A DNA stretch of 64,000 bases, from positions 1-64,000 of the forward strand of contig JAIEUA010000012.1 in assembly GCA_019744815.1 (NCBI GenBank), given 5' to 3'. Each line of letters starts with the position of its first letter. The first letter of the stretch is position 1. The stretch is from Phycisphaerales bacterium (lineage in GTDB: Bacteria; Planctomycetota; Phycisphaerae; Phycisphaerales; UBA1924). Positions 39,611-51,077 of this stretch are shown piece by piece. Both the position numbers and the translations under genes were made by a program. Under the pieces are notes generated by a model. That model searched no databases, had not been told where the DNA came from, and saw nothing but the letters and a program-made list of their open reading frames with translations.

Positions 39611-41317
39611 TCATTCCCGCATCGGGATGTCGAGCTTCTGCTCGTCGGCGCAGGCGGCGGCTTCGGTATAGCCGCTGTCGACGTGACGGAAGACGCCCAT
39701 CGCGGGGTCGTTGGTGAGGACACGGCGGAGACGGGCTTCGGCGTCCTTGGTGCCGTCGGCGACGATGACCTGGCCGGCGTGCTGGCTGAAGCCGATGCCG
39801 ACGCCGCCGCCGTGGTGGAAGCTGACCCAGCTGGCGCCGCTGGCGACGTTGACCATGGCGTTGAGGATGGCCCAGTCGCTGATGGCGTCGCTGCCGTCTT
39901 TCATGCCTTCGGTTTCACGGTTGGGGCTGGCGACGCTGCCGCAGTCGAGGTGGTCGCGGCCGATGACGATGGGGGCCTTGATCTTTCCGCTGGCGACGAG
40001 GTTGTTGAGCATGACGCCGGCTTTGTCGCGCTGGCCCTGGCCGAGCCAGCAGATGCGTGCGGGCAGGCCCTGGAACGCGATGCGATCCTTGGCCATGGTG
40101 AGCCAGCGGTGCAAGCCCTTGTCATCGGGGAAGAGTTTCATCAGCTCGGCGTCGGCGGTGAAGATGTCCTGCGGGTCGCCGCTGAGCGCGACGAAGCGGA
40201 ACGGCCCACGGCCGACGCAGAACTGTGGGCGAATGTACGCGGGGACGAAGCCGGGGAAGGCGAAAGCGTCCTTGAAGCCGTGGTCGAAGGCGCGTTGGCG
40301 GATGTTGTTCCCGTAGTCGAAGGTGATGCTGCCACGTTTCTGAAGGGCGACCATGGCGCGGACGTGGCGTTCCATGGTGGCGAGGCTCTGCTTTTCGTAG
40401 CTCGATGCGTCGGAGCTCCGGGCTTCCTCGGCCTGCGTGATACTCATGCCAGCCGGGACGTAGTGCAGCACATCGTGAGCGCTGGTCTGATCGGTGAGTG
40501 TGTCGGGAGTGATGTTGCGTTCGAGCAGACGCTCGAGCAGGTCCACCGCGTTGCAGCAGACGCCGATGCTGATGGGCTTCTTCGCCTTGGCGGCTTGCAC
40601 GGCGGCGTCGATCGCGGCGTCGATCCCTTCGACGATCTGATCGAGATACCGATCCTTCACGCGGCGCTGGAGACATCGCGGGTCGATGTCGGCGATGAGG
40701 CACGTTCCGCCGTTCATGGTGATGGCGAGGGGCTGAGCGCCGCCCATGCCGCCGCAGCCGGCGGTGACGTTGAGCTTGCCGGAGAGGTCGCTCTTGTAGT
40801 GGTGTTGGGCGAGCTCGCGGAAGGTCTCGTAGGTGCCCTGCACGATGCCCTGGGTGCCGATGTAGATCCAGGAGCCAGCGGTCATCTGGCCGTACATCAT
40901 GAGGCCCTTGGCGGCCAGCTCATCGAAGTGCTTCTGGGTGGCCCAGTGGGGAACGAGATTGCTGTTGGCGATAAGCACGCGGGGCGCGTCGGTGTGGGTC
41001 TTGACGACGCCGACGGGCTTGCCGGATTGGACGAGGAGGGTTTCATCGGGCTCGAGGCGTTCGAGGGTCTTGACGATCGCGTCGAAGGCCGGCCAGGAGC
41101 GGGCGGCTTGGCCGCGGCCGCCGTAGACGACGAGGTCTTCGGGACGCTCGGCAACCTCGGGGTCGAGGTTGTTCATCAGCATCCGCATGGCGGCTTCGGC
41201 CTGCCAGGTCTTGCAGGTGCGCTGGTTGCCGCGCGGGGCGCGGCAGACGCGGGGTTGGTGCTTGGCCGCGTCGGCGAGCATCTGACCGACGGTGTTGGTG
41301 GCGGGTTTGGTGGGCAT
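39611..41317 (-). CDS. hutU: Urocanate hydratase
   Basis: Second step of histidine breakdown: converts urocanate to imidazolonepropionate with a tightly bound NAD+. 568 residues. Family landmarks: [23 protein letters not shown] at the start, [16 protein letters not shown] (NAD binding), [18 protein letters not shown] with the active-site Cys, and [20 protein letters not shown]. It follows hutH on the same strand with a 156-base spacer that carries a palindromic repeat. The later enzymes of the pathway (hutI, hutG) are not in this window, although the exported amidohydrolases at 6-9 kb are of the same broad family as HutI. Confidence 0.97.
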   Translation of the reverse strand: MPTKPATNTVGQMLADAAKHQPRVCRAPRGNQRTCKTWQAEAAMRMLMNNLDPEVAERPEDLVVYGGRGQAARSWPAFDAIVKTLERLEPDETLLVQSGKPVGVVKTHTDAPRVLIANSNLVPHWATQKHFDELAAKGLMMYGQMTAGSWIYIGTQGIVQGTYETFRELAQHHYKSDLSGKLNVTAGCGGMGGAQPLAITMNGGTCLIADIDPRCLQRRVKDRYLDQIVEGIDAAIDAAVQAAKAKKPISIGVCCNAVDLLERLLERNITPDTLTDQTSAHDVLHYVPAGMSITQAEEARSSDASSYEKQSLATMERHVRAMVALQKRGSITFDYGNNIRQRAFDHGFKDAFAFPGFVPAYIRPQFCVGRGPFRFVALSGDPQDIFTADAELMKLFPDDKGLHRWLTMAKDRIAFQGLPARICWLGQGQRDKAGVMLNNLVASGKIKAPIVIGRDHLDCGSVASPNRETEGMKDGSDAISDWAILNAMVNVASGASWVSFHHGGGVGIGFSQHAGQVIVADGTKDAEARLRRVLTNDPAMGVFRHVDSGYTEAAACADEQKLDIPMRE

Positions 41318-41427
41318 GGAGCCTCAGGCTACGCGGGAACAGGGTTCGACGCAAGAGCGGGATGGAAATGAGTCGCACGCGATGGCGAGAGGGGGGTAGG
41401 TACGCCGGTGACGAGATGACTTGATCA

Positions 41428-41452
41428 CCTCTGGCTTACGCCAGAGGCTCTA
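41428..41452. repeat. Palindromic repeat between hutH and hutU
   Basis: CCTCTGGC-TTAC-GCCAGAGG followed by CTCTA; a variant of the elements at 18016 and 39531-39606. Confidence 0.7.
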
Positions 41453-41473
41453 CCGCGAGACGTTCTCTTCGCT

Positions 41474-43012
41474 TTACAGACCGACAAACGCGCCGGTGCG
41501 GATGAGTTCGGCGATGGCTTCGATGTCGGCGGTGAGGGGACGGTCTTCGGTCAGTTTCTTGACCTTGGATCGCACGATCTTGTACGCGGCTTCGACGCCC
41601 TTGCCGCTCTTGAGGGGGCGGTGGTACTCGAGGCCCTGGGCGGCGCAGAGGAACTCGATCGCGACGACGCGGCGGGCGAGGTCGAGTGAGCGGGCGGCTT
41701 TGGCCGCGCTGCGGGGGCCGAAGGAGTTGTAATCCTCCATGCCTGCGGAGGTGGACAGGTTGGCGACACTCGCGGGCGTGGCGAGGCCGATCATCTCGTT
41801 GACGCACGCGGCGGCGGTGTACTGGGCGATCATGAGGCCGCTCTGCAGACCGGGGCGGGGGGAGAGGTAAGGCTTGAGGCGGCTCTCGGGCTCGAACGCG
41901 CCGGTGATGAGGTAGGTGCGGCGTTCGCTGATGCCGGCGATGTGGCAGAGGGCGATGGCGAGGGTGTCGAGGGGGATCGCGAGGGGCATGCCGTGGAAGT
42001 TGGCGCCGGAGAGGATGTCGCCACGCTTTGTTGAGCCCTTGGGGAACACGAGCGGGTTGTCGGTGACGGCGTTCAGTTCGCCGAACTCCAGCGTGGCGTA
42101 GAGATTGCCCGCGGCGTAACGGCAGGCACCGAGCACCGTGGGGGCGGCACGCAGGGAATACGGATCCTGCACACGCGGATCGTTCTCGACGTGGCTCTTG
42201 ACGATTCGGCTCCCTGCGAGGAGGTCGCGGAGGCGGCTTGCGACCGCGCGCATGCTCTCGTTGGATCGGGCCATGTACAGGCGATCGTCGAGGAACTGGT
42301 CTGTCGCGCGGCAGGCATCGATGGCCATGGCCAACGCGGTGATCGCGGCGTCGAGCAGGACGTCGGCTTCGTGCGCGAGCAGGCATCCCCACCCGGCCAT
42401 GAGATGAGTGCCGTTGATAAGGGCGAGGCCTTCTTTTGCGGACAGCGACAGTGGCTTGATACCGGCCCGGCGGAGCGCGGCCTCACCGGGAATCACGCGT
42501 GAGCTTCGGCCGAAAGTCGCCTCACCCTCCCCGATGGCGACGAGCGAGATTGCCGCGAGCGGTGCCAGATCGCCCGAGGCACCCACGCTTCCGACACTGG
42601 GCACCACGGGTGTGATATCCGCGTTGAGCATCTTCACGATCGTCTCGCAGACGACGGGGCGGACGCCGGAGAGGCCTCTGGCGAGCGAGGCGGCCAGCAG
42701 GAGCATGGCGGCACGGACCACATCGCGCGGCAGCGGCTCACCCACGCCCGCGGCATGGGAGCGGACGAGGTTGCGCTGGAGGGCGGCGAGATCGTTCTGG
42801 CCGATGCGCTGTTTGCTCAGCGAGCCGAAGCCGGTGTTGATGCCGTAGTGGGGGAGGCCGTCGGAGAGGGCGGCCTCGACGACGGCGCGGGAACGCTTCA
42901 TGGCAGCCACGGACTGCGGTGAGACTCGGATCCGACGACCGCGGCGGGCGACCTGCACGACATCGTCGATGGAGAGTGATTGGAGCGTCAGCCGGAGATC
43001 GGGGGCGGGCAT
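41474..43012 (-). CDS. hutH: Histidine ammonia-lyase
   Basis: First step of histidine breakdown: histidine to urocanate and ammonia. 512 residues. The internal Ala145-Ser146-Gly147 in GSVGASGDLAPLA forms the MIO cofactor. Also visible are YGINTGFG with the catalytic Tyr region, LVRSHAAGVG, INGTHLM and QDPYSLRAAPTVLGA. ATG at 43012 fits the usual N-terminus. It is the first gene of the hut pair (hutH-hutU) on the minus strand. Confidence 0.97.
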   Translation of the reverse strand: MPAPDLRLTLQSLSIDDVVQVARRGRRIRVSPQSVAAMKRSRAVVEAALSDGLPHYGINTGFGSLSKQRIGQNDLAALQRNLVRSHAAGVGEPLPRDVVRAAMLLLAASLARGLSGVRPVVCETIVKMLNADITPVVPSVGSVGASGDLAPLAAISLVAIGEGEATFGRSSRVIPGEAALRRAGIKPLSLSAKEGLALINGTHLMAGWGCLLAHEADVLLDAAITALAMAIDACRATDQFLDDRLYMARSNESMRAVASRLRDLLAGSRIVKSHVENDPRVQDPYSLRAAPTVLGACRYAAGNLYATLEFGELNAVTDNPLVFPKGSTKRGDILSGANFHGMPLAIPLDTLAIALCHIAGISERRTYLITGAFEPESRLKPYLSPRPGLQSGLMIAQYTAAACVNEMIGLATPASVANLSTSAGMEDYNSFGPRSAAKAARSLDLARRVVAIEFLCAAQGLEYHRPLKSGKGVEAAYKIVRSKVKKLTEDRPLTADIEAIAELIRTGAFVGL

Positions 43013-43154
43013 GGGGTCGAGTGTACAGGGGCTTGCCGCGGGAGACTCGCGGTACGGGGTCTGGACAGAGCCCCGGCCGGATGGTTTTTCCGTGGGAGTC
43101 GGGTCGTCAAGAGTCCACGGCCACGTTGCGGGGGCGGTGAGGCACGCAGCTGAA

Positions 43155-43227
43155 TGGCCCCGCTCGGATTCGAACCGAGAACCAAACGATTATGAGTCGT
43201 CTGCTCTAACCGTTGAGCTACGGGGCC
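43155..43227 (-). tRNA. tRNA-Ile2 (anticodon CAT)
   Basis: 73 bases on the minus strand, a complete cloverleaf: acceptor GGCCCCG with CGGGGCC, D arm GCTC...GAGC, anticodon loop CTCATAA, T arm with TTCGAAT. The anticodon is CAT, which could mean Met, but the sequence follows the E. coli ileX/ileY tRNA closely (GGCCCC start and CGACTCATAATCG anticodon arm), so it is probably the tRNA-Ile2 whose C34 is changed to lysidine by TilS to read AUA. Confidence 0.9.
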
Positions 43228-43381
43228 GTCGCCGGAGGGTAGCTGCCGCGAGCAAGGCGAGACAATCGTGACAGGCTTTCCCCGCGGCCGACGCATGGAG
43301 GGGGAGGGCTCATGTCGGAGGCGTTGCCGTTTGGAATGTCCGGCCGCGTGGTATTCTGACGGACCTTCAGGAGATCGAGCG

Positions 43382-43987
43382 TTGTCGCAGTCGGGATCTA
43401 GTTCAGGCCCATCGCCCTTGCCGCGTGAATCGGTGACGATGCTCCTTTCTCGCGCCCAAGACGGGGACCGCAAGGCGACCGACGAGTTGTTTCCGATTGT
43501 GTACGACGAGCTTCGTGCGATCGCGGCTAAGTTTCTCAAGAGCGAGAGCAACGCGCAGACGCTGCAAGCGACCGCCCTGGTGCACGAGGCGTATGTTCGG
43601 CTGCTGGGGCCGGAGCAGTCGGGCTGGGAGAGCCGGGCCCACTTTTTCGGTGCGTCGGCCACCGCGATCCGCCGGATTCTGACCGACCACGCGCGGCACA
43701 AAAACCGGCAGAAGCGGGGTGGCGGTGCGAAGAAGGCGTCGCTCGACGAAGCGTTGGTCCTGACGTCGGAGCCGGATGAGAGTCTGATCGATCTGGACGC
43801 CGCGTTGACGGCGCTGGGGGAGCTCGACGCCCAGAAGGCCAAGGTGGTGGAGCTGAGGTTCTTTGCGGGTCTGACGGTGGAGCAGGTGGCGCTGGCGCTG
43901 GGGGTCTCGGAGAGCACGGTGGCACGCGACTGGCAGTTTGCGAGGGTGTGGCTGAGCCGCGAGTTGGAGCGTCGAGGTTTGTCCTGA
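43382..43987 (+). CDS. ECF-type RNA polymerase sigma factor
   Basis: 201 residues. Region 2: DELFPIVYDELRAIAAKFLKSE, with ALVHEAYVRLLG; region 4: QKAKVVELRFFAGLTVEQVALALGVSESTVARDWQFARVWLSREL, a helix-turn-helix for the -35 box. This is the planctomycete/Myxococcus 'ECF_sub' type paired with protein kinases. TTG at 43382 has AGGAG eight bases upstream, the best site in the region. A TATTCT at 43352-43357 may be a -10 box but lacks a clear -35. Its stop is eight bases before the kinase start, so the two are in one operon. Confidence 0.9.
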   Translation: MSQSGSSSGPSPLPRESVTMLLSRAQDGDRKATDELFPIVYDELRAIAAKFLKSESNAQTLQATALVHEAYVRLLGPEQSGWESRAHFFGASATAIRRILTDHARHKNRQKRGGGAKKASLDEALVLTSEPDESLIDLDAALTALGELDAQKAKVVELRFFAGLTVEQVALALGVSESTVARDWQFARVWLSRELERRGLS

Positions 43988-43995
43988 GGGCGTGA

Positions 43996-46608
43996 GTGTG
44001 GACCGATCGCTGGCGGAGACATCCGGGCTTCCGAGAGAGCAGCACGCAAACCTTGAACAGTCACGATCCCAATTCCGCGTCGAACCGATCTGCCGAGCAG
44101 GCCCGTTTGCTGCGGGTCGAGCAGGTCTTCTTTGAGGTGTCCGGTCTTGCGCCGCTAGATCGCGATGCGGCGATCGCGAGGCTGTGTGCCGGGGATCCGG
44201 CGCTCGAGGCGGAGGTGCGTTCGTTGGTCGGGTCCGCGGCCCGGATTGGGTCTTTCCTGGAGCAGCCCGCGCTGGGAAAAGGACTCGATCAGCTCGCTCA
44301 GGAGAGCAACATCGCCGAGCCGCCGGATGATCTGGTTGGCAAGACGCTGGGAAACTTCAGGATCGAGAAGCGGCTGGCCTCGGGCGGCATGGGCACCGTC
44401 TATCTCGCTCGGCGGAGCGACGGGCAGTTCGAGCAGCAGGTCGCGATCAAGGTCGTGAAGCGCGGGATGGATTCGGAGGAGGTACCCCGACGATTCCGGG
44501 CCGAGAGGCAGACGCTCGCGGCGTTGGATCATCCCAACATCGCACGCCTGCTCGACGGCGGCGTGACGCCCGATGGGCGGCCGTTTCTGGTGATGGAGTA
44601 CGTCGACGGCGAGCCCATCGATGTGTACTGCGACAAGAAGCGGTTGAAGGTGAACGATCGCCTGCGGCTGTTCCGTGATGTGTGCGAGGGCGTTCACCAC
44701 GCGCACAAGAACCTCGTCATTCACCGCGACATCAAGCCGAGCAACATTCTCGTCACCAGCAGCGGGGTCCCCAAGCTGCTGGACTTTGGCATCGCCAAGG
44801 TGCTGAGCGGCGACCCGACTGTGGGTGTGACCGCCGAGACGGATCGGCGCCTGACCCCGGAGTATGCGAGCCCTGAGCAGGTGGAGGGCGGTGCGATCAC
44901 GACCGCGAGCGATGTGTACGCGTTGGGCGTGGTGTTGTATGAGGTGTTGACGGGTACTAGGCCGTACTACTTTGGGCTCCGTACGCATGAAGAACTGCGA
45001 CGGGTGGTCTGCGAGATCGTCCCGCCCGCGCCGAGTGAGGCGTTGACGCTGAAGGTGGCGAGGCTCAAGGGCACCGGGAGTGCGGCGGTGGCCGCTTCTG
45101 GGGGGACTGTTTCGCCGCCATCGACTGATTCTCATGCGAGCGCGAGCGGGGTCGACGTTCCCAAGACCCGGGGCGTGTCATCGACTCGGTTGCGCAACGT
45201 GCTCCGCGGGGACCTTGACAACATCGTGCTGATGGCTTTGCGTAAAGAGCCGCAGCGTCGGTACGCGTCCGCGGAGCAGCTGGCGGGTGACCTGGGTCGG
45301 TACCTCGCGGGGATGCCTGTACAGGCCCGGCAGGACACGTCGTGGTACCGGGCCTCGAAGTTCGTCCGGCGGCACGCGCTCGGGGTCTCGCTGAGCGTCG
45401 CGGCGGTGGCTCTGCTTAGCGGCGCGAGCGTGATGTTGTACAAGCAGCGGGGCGAGCTGCGGGTGCAGCGCGATGAACTGATCGCGGGCAACCAGCGGTT
45501 GCAGGAAACCCGGCGATTCCTGCTGGACATCCTGGGCGGCGCGGAGACAGGAAGCAAAGGCCCTGACGCGACGCTCGGCACCGTGGTGCGCGACGCGGCC
45601 AAGTCGCTGCAGGACCGGCCGCCGGGCGATGTTCTGACCAAGGCCGCTGCCGAGCAAGCGCTGGGGCGTGCGTCGATGTCTCTGGGGATGCTGCCTGAGG
45701 CTCGGGTGCTGCTGGAGAGCGCGAGCCGAGGCTACGCGTCGCTCTCGCAGGGGTCGGCCACCCGCTCCGATCTGGAGGTCGATCTCGCCGAGCTGGCGTT
45801 CTTGGAGGGCAAGAACGAGGACGCGGAGAAGGCGTTCCGGGTCTTGCTGTCCAGCGAGCGGGTTTCGAATGCGGGGAAGCCGACGGCGCGCGAAGGTTTG
45901 CTGCTCAATGATCTCGGCGCCGCGCTGCGGGCGCAGGGCAAGCTGGAGGACGCCGCCGCGGCGCAACGGGAAGCGGTCGCGATCCGAACGGCCGTGCATG
46001 GTGGGCAGAGTCTTGAGGTTGCCGAGTCGCAGAACAATCTGGCCAGCTCGCTCTTTCAGCTTGACAAGAAGGACGAGTCGATCGCCCTGTTCGAGGCGTC
46101 GCTGGCGATTCGGCGATCGCTGCTGCGTCCGGATCACCCGCTGATCGTCCGGGGCGAGGCCAATCTCGGGCTCGTGCTCTCCCGGGTCGGGCGGCTCGAC
46201 GATGCGGCGACGATGTTGATCCGCTCCGCGGAAGCGTGGGACAAGGCCTTTGGGCCGGAGCACTCCGGGCGGGTGGCGACGATCACTTCGCTGGCGCAGA
46301 CGCTCCGCAAGCAGAGCAAGCCGCGTGAAGCGATCGGCTGGCTCGAGAAGGCACTGGCATGGCAGCGGGTGCATCAGGCCCAGAACGCGACGGCGATCGC
46401 GGCGACTGAGGCGAACATCGCGATCGCGGCTGGGGAGGCGGGCGACGATGCCGCGGCGGTAGCCGGGCTGGAACGGGTGTTGCCAATTCTGACGGCGTCG
46501 AACATGACCGGCATCACCAAGGCCGCGCAGGAGGCCCTCGCCGCGGCCTACGACCGAGCGGGACGTGTGGATGACGCGAAGCGGATCCGCGACGCGATCA
46601 AGAAGTGA
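43996..46608 (+). CDS. Membrane serine/threonine kinase with TPR domain, partner of the ECF sigma factor
   Basis: 870 residues. Kinase domain ~118-445: glycine loop ASGGMGTVY (128-136), Lys152 in AIK, HRDIKPSN (243-250), DFG (263-265), YASPEQ. A low-complexity Ser/Thr insert lies near 360-395. One membrane segment follows (~457-478), then a long region with tetratricopeptide repeats (GQSLEVAESQNNLASSLFQL and later copies), which should face the periplasm. GTG at 43996 has GAGGG five bases upstream. In other planctomycetes and myxobacteria such kinases are encoded beside an ECF sigma factor and are thought to control it by phosphorylation; the tight spacing supports the same here. Confidence 0.9.
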   Translation: MWTDRWRRHPGFRESSTQTLNSHDPNSASNRSAEQARLLRVEQVFFEVSGLAPLDRDAAIARLCAGDPALEAEVRSLVGSAARIGSFLEQPALGKGLDQLAQESNIAEPPDDLVGKTLGNFRIEKRLASGGMGTVYLARRSDGQFEQQVAIKVVKRGMDSEEVPRRFRAERQTLAALDHPNIARLLDGGVTPDGRPFLVMEYVDGEPIDVYCDKKRLKVNDRLRLFRDVCEGVHHAHKNLVIHRDIKPSNILVTSSGVPKLLDFGIAKVLSGDPTVGVTAETDRRLTPEYASPEQVEGGAITTASDVYALGVVLYEVLTGTRPYYFGLRTHEELRRVVCEIVPPAPSEALTLKVARLKGTGSAAVAASGGTVSPPSTDSHASASGVDVPKTRGVSSTRLRNVLRGDLDNIVLMALRKEPQRRYASAEQLAGDLGRYLAGMPVQARQDTSWYRASKFVRRHALGVSLSVAAVALLSGASVMLYKQRGELRVQRDELIAGNQRLQETRRFLLDILGGAETGSKGPDATLGTVVRDAAKSLQDRPPGDVLTKAAAEQALGRASMSLGMLPEARVLLESASRGYASLSQGSATRSDLEVDLAELAFLEGKNEDAEKAFRVLLSSERVSNAGKPTAREGLLLNDLGAALRAQGKLEDAAAAQREAVAIRTAVHGGQSLEVAESQNNLASSLFQLDKKDESIALFEASLAIRRSLLRPDHPLIVRGEANLGLVLSRVGRLDDAATMLIRSAEAWDKAFGPEHSGRVATITSLAQTLRKQSKPREAIGWLEKALAWQRVHQAQNATAIAATEANIAIAAGEAGDDAAAVAGLERVLPILTASNMTGITKAAQEALAAAYDRAGRVDDAKRIRDAIKK

Positions 46609-46676
46609 CCACGTGGATCCACCGCGGAGTGCGACGGACCGATCGGAAATTCTGACAGGTTGGTTTGACCAACGAC

Positions 46677-47366
46677 TCAGCGGCGGCGGCGTGTCGCCAA
46701 GCCGGCACCGAGCAGCAACGCGGCCGCGGTCGCGGGCGTGGGGATGGTCAGCGTCATCTCGAACGTGTCGTCGAGCGAGCCGTTCGACGAGGTGATCTCG
46801 ACTTGATACTCAAGGCTGTAGTCCCCGGCCGCGAAGAAACCCGCCTGATTGATGGCGGTGGGGGGCGAGGACTCATCGAGGAAGATGATGACGCCGAGGT
46901 TCACGCTCTCGATCTTGAGCGTGAACTTGTCCTTGGGGCCGGCCAGCGGGCGGGGCGTGGTGACGAGCTGATACGCCGAGTCGGCGTCGAGATGGAACGT
47001 CGTGCGGATGCTCACCGAGGCGTTGCCTTCTTCGGCCTTGTCCTTGCCGTTGACAAAGCTGGTCCCTCCGGCGGCGGTGAGGCGGCCGAGAGCCTTGATC
47101 TTGTTGGGGTCGAGCTGGCAGTCGATGCCGGCGACCGCTTCGTTCTTGCCGATCGTGTTGTTGAAGGCGGGGAAGGTGGTGGAAAGGTTGATCGTCTGGA
47201 CGAAGGGGTTGAAGTCGGGCGCGGAGAGGGTCTGGAGCGCGCCGTCGAACGAGGTCGAGGCGGTGATGGAGCGGGCCTGGGTCAAATAGGTCACCGCGCC
47301 GAGCGACAGCGATGCGACGCTGAGAGCGCACGCACCACCGGCCAACAACACACGTCTGGTTTGCAT
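46677..47366 (-). CDS. Secreted protein with PEP-CTERM-like sorting tail
   Basis: 229 residues. Signal peptide at the N-terminus (RRVLLAGGACALSVASLSLGA). The C-terminus IPTPATAAALLLGAGLATRRRR is a PEP-CTERM-like tripartite signal: a Pro motif, a membrane helix and an Arg cluster, cut by an exosortase. The middle is a beta-rich domain with no named family seen by eye. GGAGG lies nine bases before the ATG at 47366; a longer in-frame start is less likely. It is downstream of the glnN terminator, so it needs its own promoter. Confidence 0.75.
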   Translation of the reverse strand: MQTRRVLLAGGACALSVASLSLGAVTYLTQARSITASTSFDGALQTLSAPDFNPFVQTINLSTTFPAFNNTIGKNEAVAGIDCQLDPNKIKALGRLTAAGGTSFVNGKDKAEEGNASVSIRTTFHLDADSAYQLVTTPRPLAGPKDKFTLKIESVNLGVIIFLDESSPPTAINQAGFFAAGDYSLEYQVEITSSNGSLDDTFEMTLTIPTPATAAALLLGAGLATRRRR

Positions 47367-47504
47367 CTCGCGAGGCCTCCGGGGCAACGACACTCCATGC
47401 GTCGGACGGAGCAAGTATCTCTCACGGGGAGCCTATTCGCTACAAAAAAGAACGCAATCTCGGCGTCCGAGAACTTTTGTGGGCGGTTTGGGGCTTGGGC
47501 CAAC

Positions 47505-47536
47505 GAAAAAGCCCAGGGGCTCGGTGCCCCTGGGCT
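47505..47536 (-). terminator. Rho-independent terminator of glnN
   Basis: An 11-bp perfect stem AGCCCAGGGGC / GCCCCTGGGCT (47510-47520 and 47526-47536), loop of five bases; on the minus strand it is followed by TTTTTC. It lies 25 bases past the glnN stop. Confidence 0.92.
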
Positions 47537-47561
47537 CGTGGATGGTTCGGTGTGCGGTCGA

Positions 47562-49763
<2,202 letters not shown>

Positions 49764-49893
49764 GGTGATTTCCTGTGCTGCGTCCCGCAGAAAAGGAGGG
49801 GACTGGTACGTGCTCGATCGGCCTTCCACTGTCACGAAAAAAGAGGAACGCTGTCCGGACGAAGGGGTCGCCGGACCCGAACAGAGGCGTCAC

Positions 49894-49908
49894 GCTGCTC
49901 GCGTGCCA
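49894..49908 (-). promoter_or_regulatory. Possible sigma-54 promoter element upstream of glnN
   Basis: On the minus strand: TGGCAC-N5-CAGC, with a perfect -24 half and the GC of the -12 half, but CA instead of TT before it. Spacing is right. It is 131 bases before the glnN start. Confidence 0.25.
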
Positions 49909-50016
49909 GTGAGTTGCTACGGGCGTGATTATTGGCACCCATTCGCAGGACCCGCCGGCCGCGTGCGAGTTGTGGCGGGTTCTCGGGGCGTGACGCCGCG
50001 GGATCTCCGCAACGCC

Positions 50017-50835
50017 TCAACCGAGGCCCGCCGCGAGTTGTCGACCGAATTCGCCCGCGACATGGGCCGCGGCGGCGTTGGCGTCGGAAGCACCGGCGGC
50101 GGCATCGGAGATGCGGCGTACGAGGGCGCTGCCGACGATGGCGGCGTCGGCGGACGCAACGAAGTGCCGAACGTGGTCGGCGGAGGAGATCCCGAAGCCG
50201 ACCGCGATCGGCAGGTCGGACATGGTGCGGAGCTTCTGCACGCGGCCGGCGATGTCGGGCATGTCGGAGCGCTCGCCGGTGATGCCGGCGCGGGCGAGCA
50301 GATAGATGAACCCGGAGCAGGCCTTGGCGATCTGCTCGGCTCGGTCGACGGGCGTGGTGGGGGCGATCAAGAGGGTCGAGGTCATGCCGGCCTCGGCGGC
50401 GGCGCTGCGCCAGCCCTGGGACTCTTCGAGGGGCAGATCCGGGAAGATGAAGCCGTCGAATCCGGCGTTCTTGAACCGCGAAACGACGCCCGCGGGATTG
50501 GAGCCCGAGGCGAGGCGGTGCAGGATGGAGACGCTGCACATCGCGACCAGGCCAAGATTCAGGCTTGAACGGGCCGAGGAAATTTCCCCGAAAAGGCCGT
50601 CGATGCTGGCCCCGCGTTCGAGGGCGGAGTGCATGGCCGCGGCGATGACGGGGCCGTCGGCGATGGGGTCGGAGAAGGGGATGCCGATCTCGACGATCGA
50701 GGCTCCGGCTCCCTGCAGGGCGTGGAGCACGCCGGGGGTGGCTCCGGGGCCGGGGTGCTGGCCGCAGAGGAAGGGCATGAGGGCCTTGCGCCCGCCTTGG
50801 CGAAGCTCGGCGAAGATGGAATCGATGCGATTCAC
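50017..50835 (-). CDS. trpA: Tryptophan synthase alpha subunit
   Basis: Splits indole-3-glycerol phosphate to indole, which passes to TrpB. 272 residues from a GTG start. The catalytic residues fall at the same numbers as in E. coli: Glu49 in IVEIGIPFSDP and Asp60 in IADGP. LLIAPTTP and VGFGISSADHVRHF form the phosphate site. trpB is not nearby, so the trp genes are scattered. The alanine-rich C-terminus (DAAAGASDANAAAAHVAG) is somewhat extended. Divergent from map. Confidence 0.95.
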   Translation of the reverse strand: MNRIDSIFAELRQGGRKALMPFLCGQHPGPGATPGVLHALQGAGASIVEIGIPFSDPIADGPVIAAAMHSALERGASIDGLFGEISSARSSLNLGLVAMCSVSILHRLASGSNPAGVVSRFKNAGFDGFIFPDLPLEESQGWRSAAAEAGMTSTLLIAPTTPVDRAEQIAKACSGFIYLLARAGITGERSDMPDIAGRVQKLRTMSDLPIAVGFGISSADHVRHFVASADAAIVGSALVRRISDAAAGASDANAAAAHVAGEFGRQLAAGLG

Positions 50836-50891
50836 GGGGGCGACTATACCGCTCGCGGGGTACCCGCTCTACCTGCAAGCCGGATCGGTGG

Positions 50892-50921
50892 CACTGTTTG
50901 GCCGCTCCCGGCCAAACAGTG
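50892..50921. repeat. Palindromic repeat between trpA and map
   Basis: ACTGTTTGGCCG and CGGCCAAACAGT (50893-50904 and 50909-50920) are perfect 12-base arms with loop CTCC. The flanking GTGGCAC is shared with the elements at 50962 and 62379-62609. Confidence 0.75.
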
Positions 50922-50961
50922 TGGGATCACGTTCGCTCCGCGTGTCGGTGGCGTCGCGCAT

Positions 50962-50992
50962 GGCCGGTCGCAGAGCCGACCGGCCGTGGCAC
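50962..50992. repeat. Second palindromic repeat between trpA and map
   Basis: GGCCGGTCG and CGACCGGCC (50962-50970, 50977-50985) with loop CAGAGC, followed by GTGGCAC. Confidence 0.65.
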
Positions 50993-51077
50993 TCGGGCGC
51001 GGAGGGCAAACTCTGCGGACCCAAAGCTCCGACAACGCTCTACAGTCTGGACCTGCATGCACGGACCAAGGACCCTC

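Noticed and set aside
43155..43227. Elongator tRNA-Met
   Set aside because: The anticodon is CAT, but the acceptor and anticodon arms follow tRNA-Ile2 closely, so lysidine-modified tRNA-Ile is more likely.
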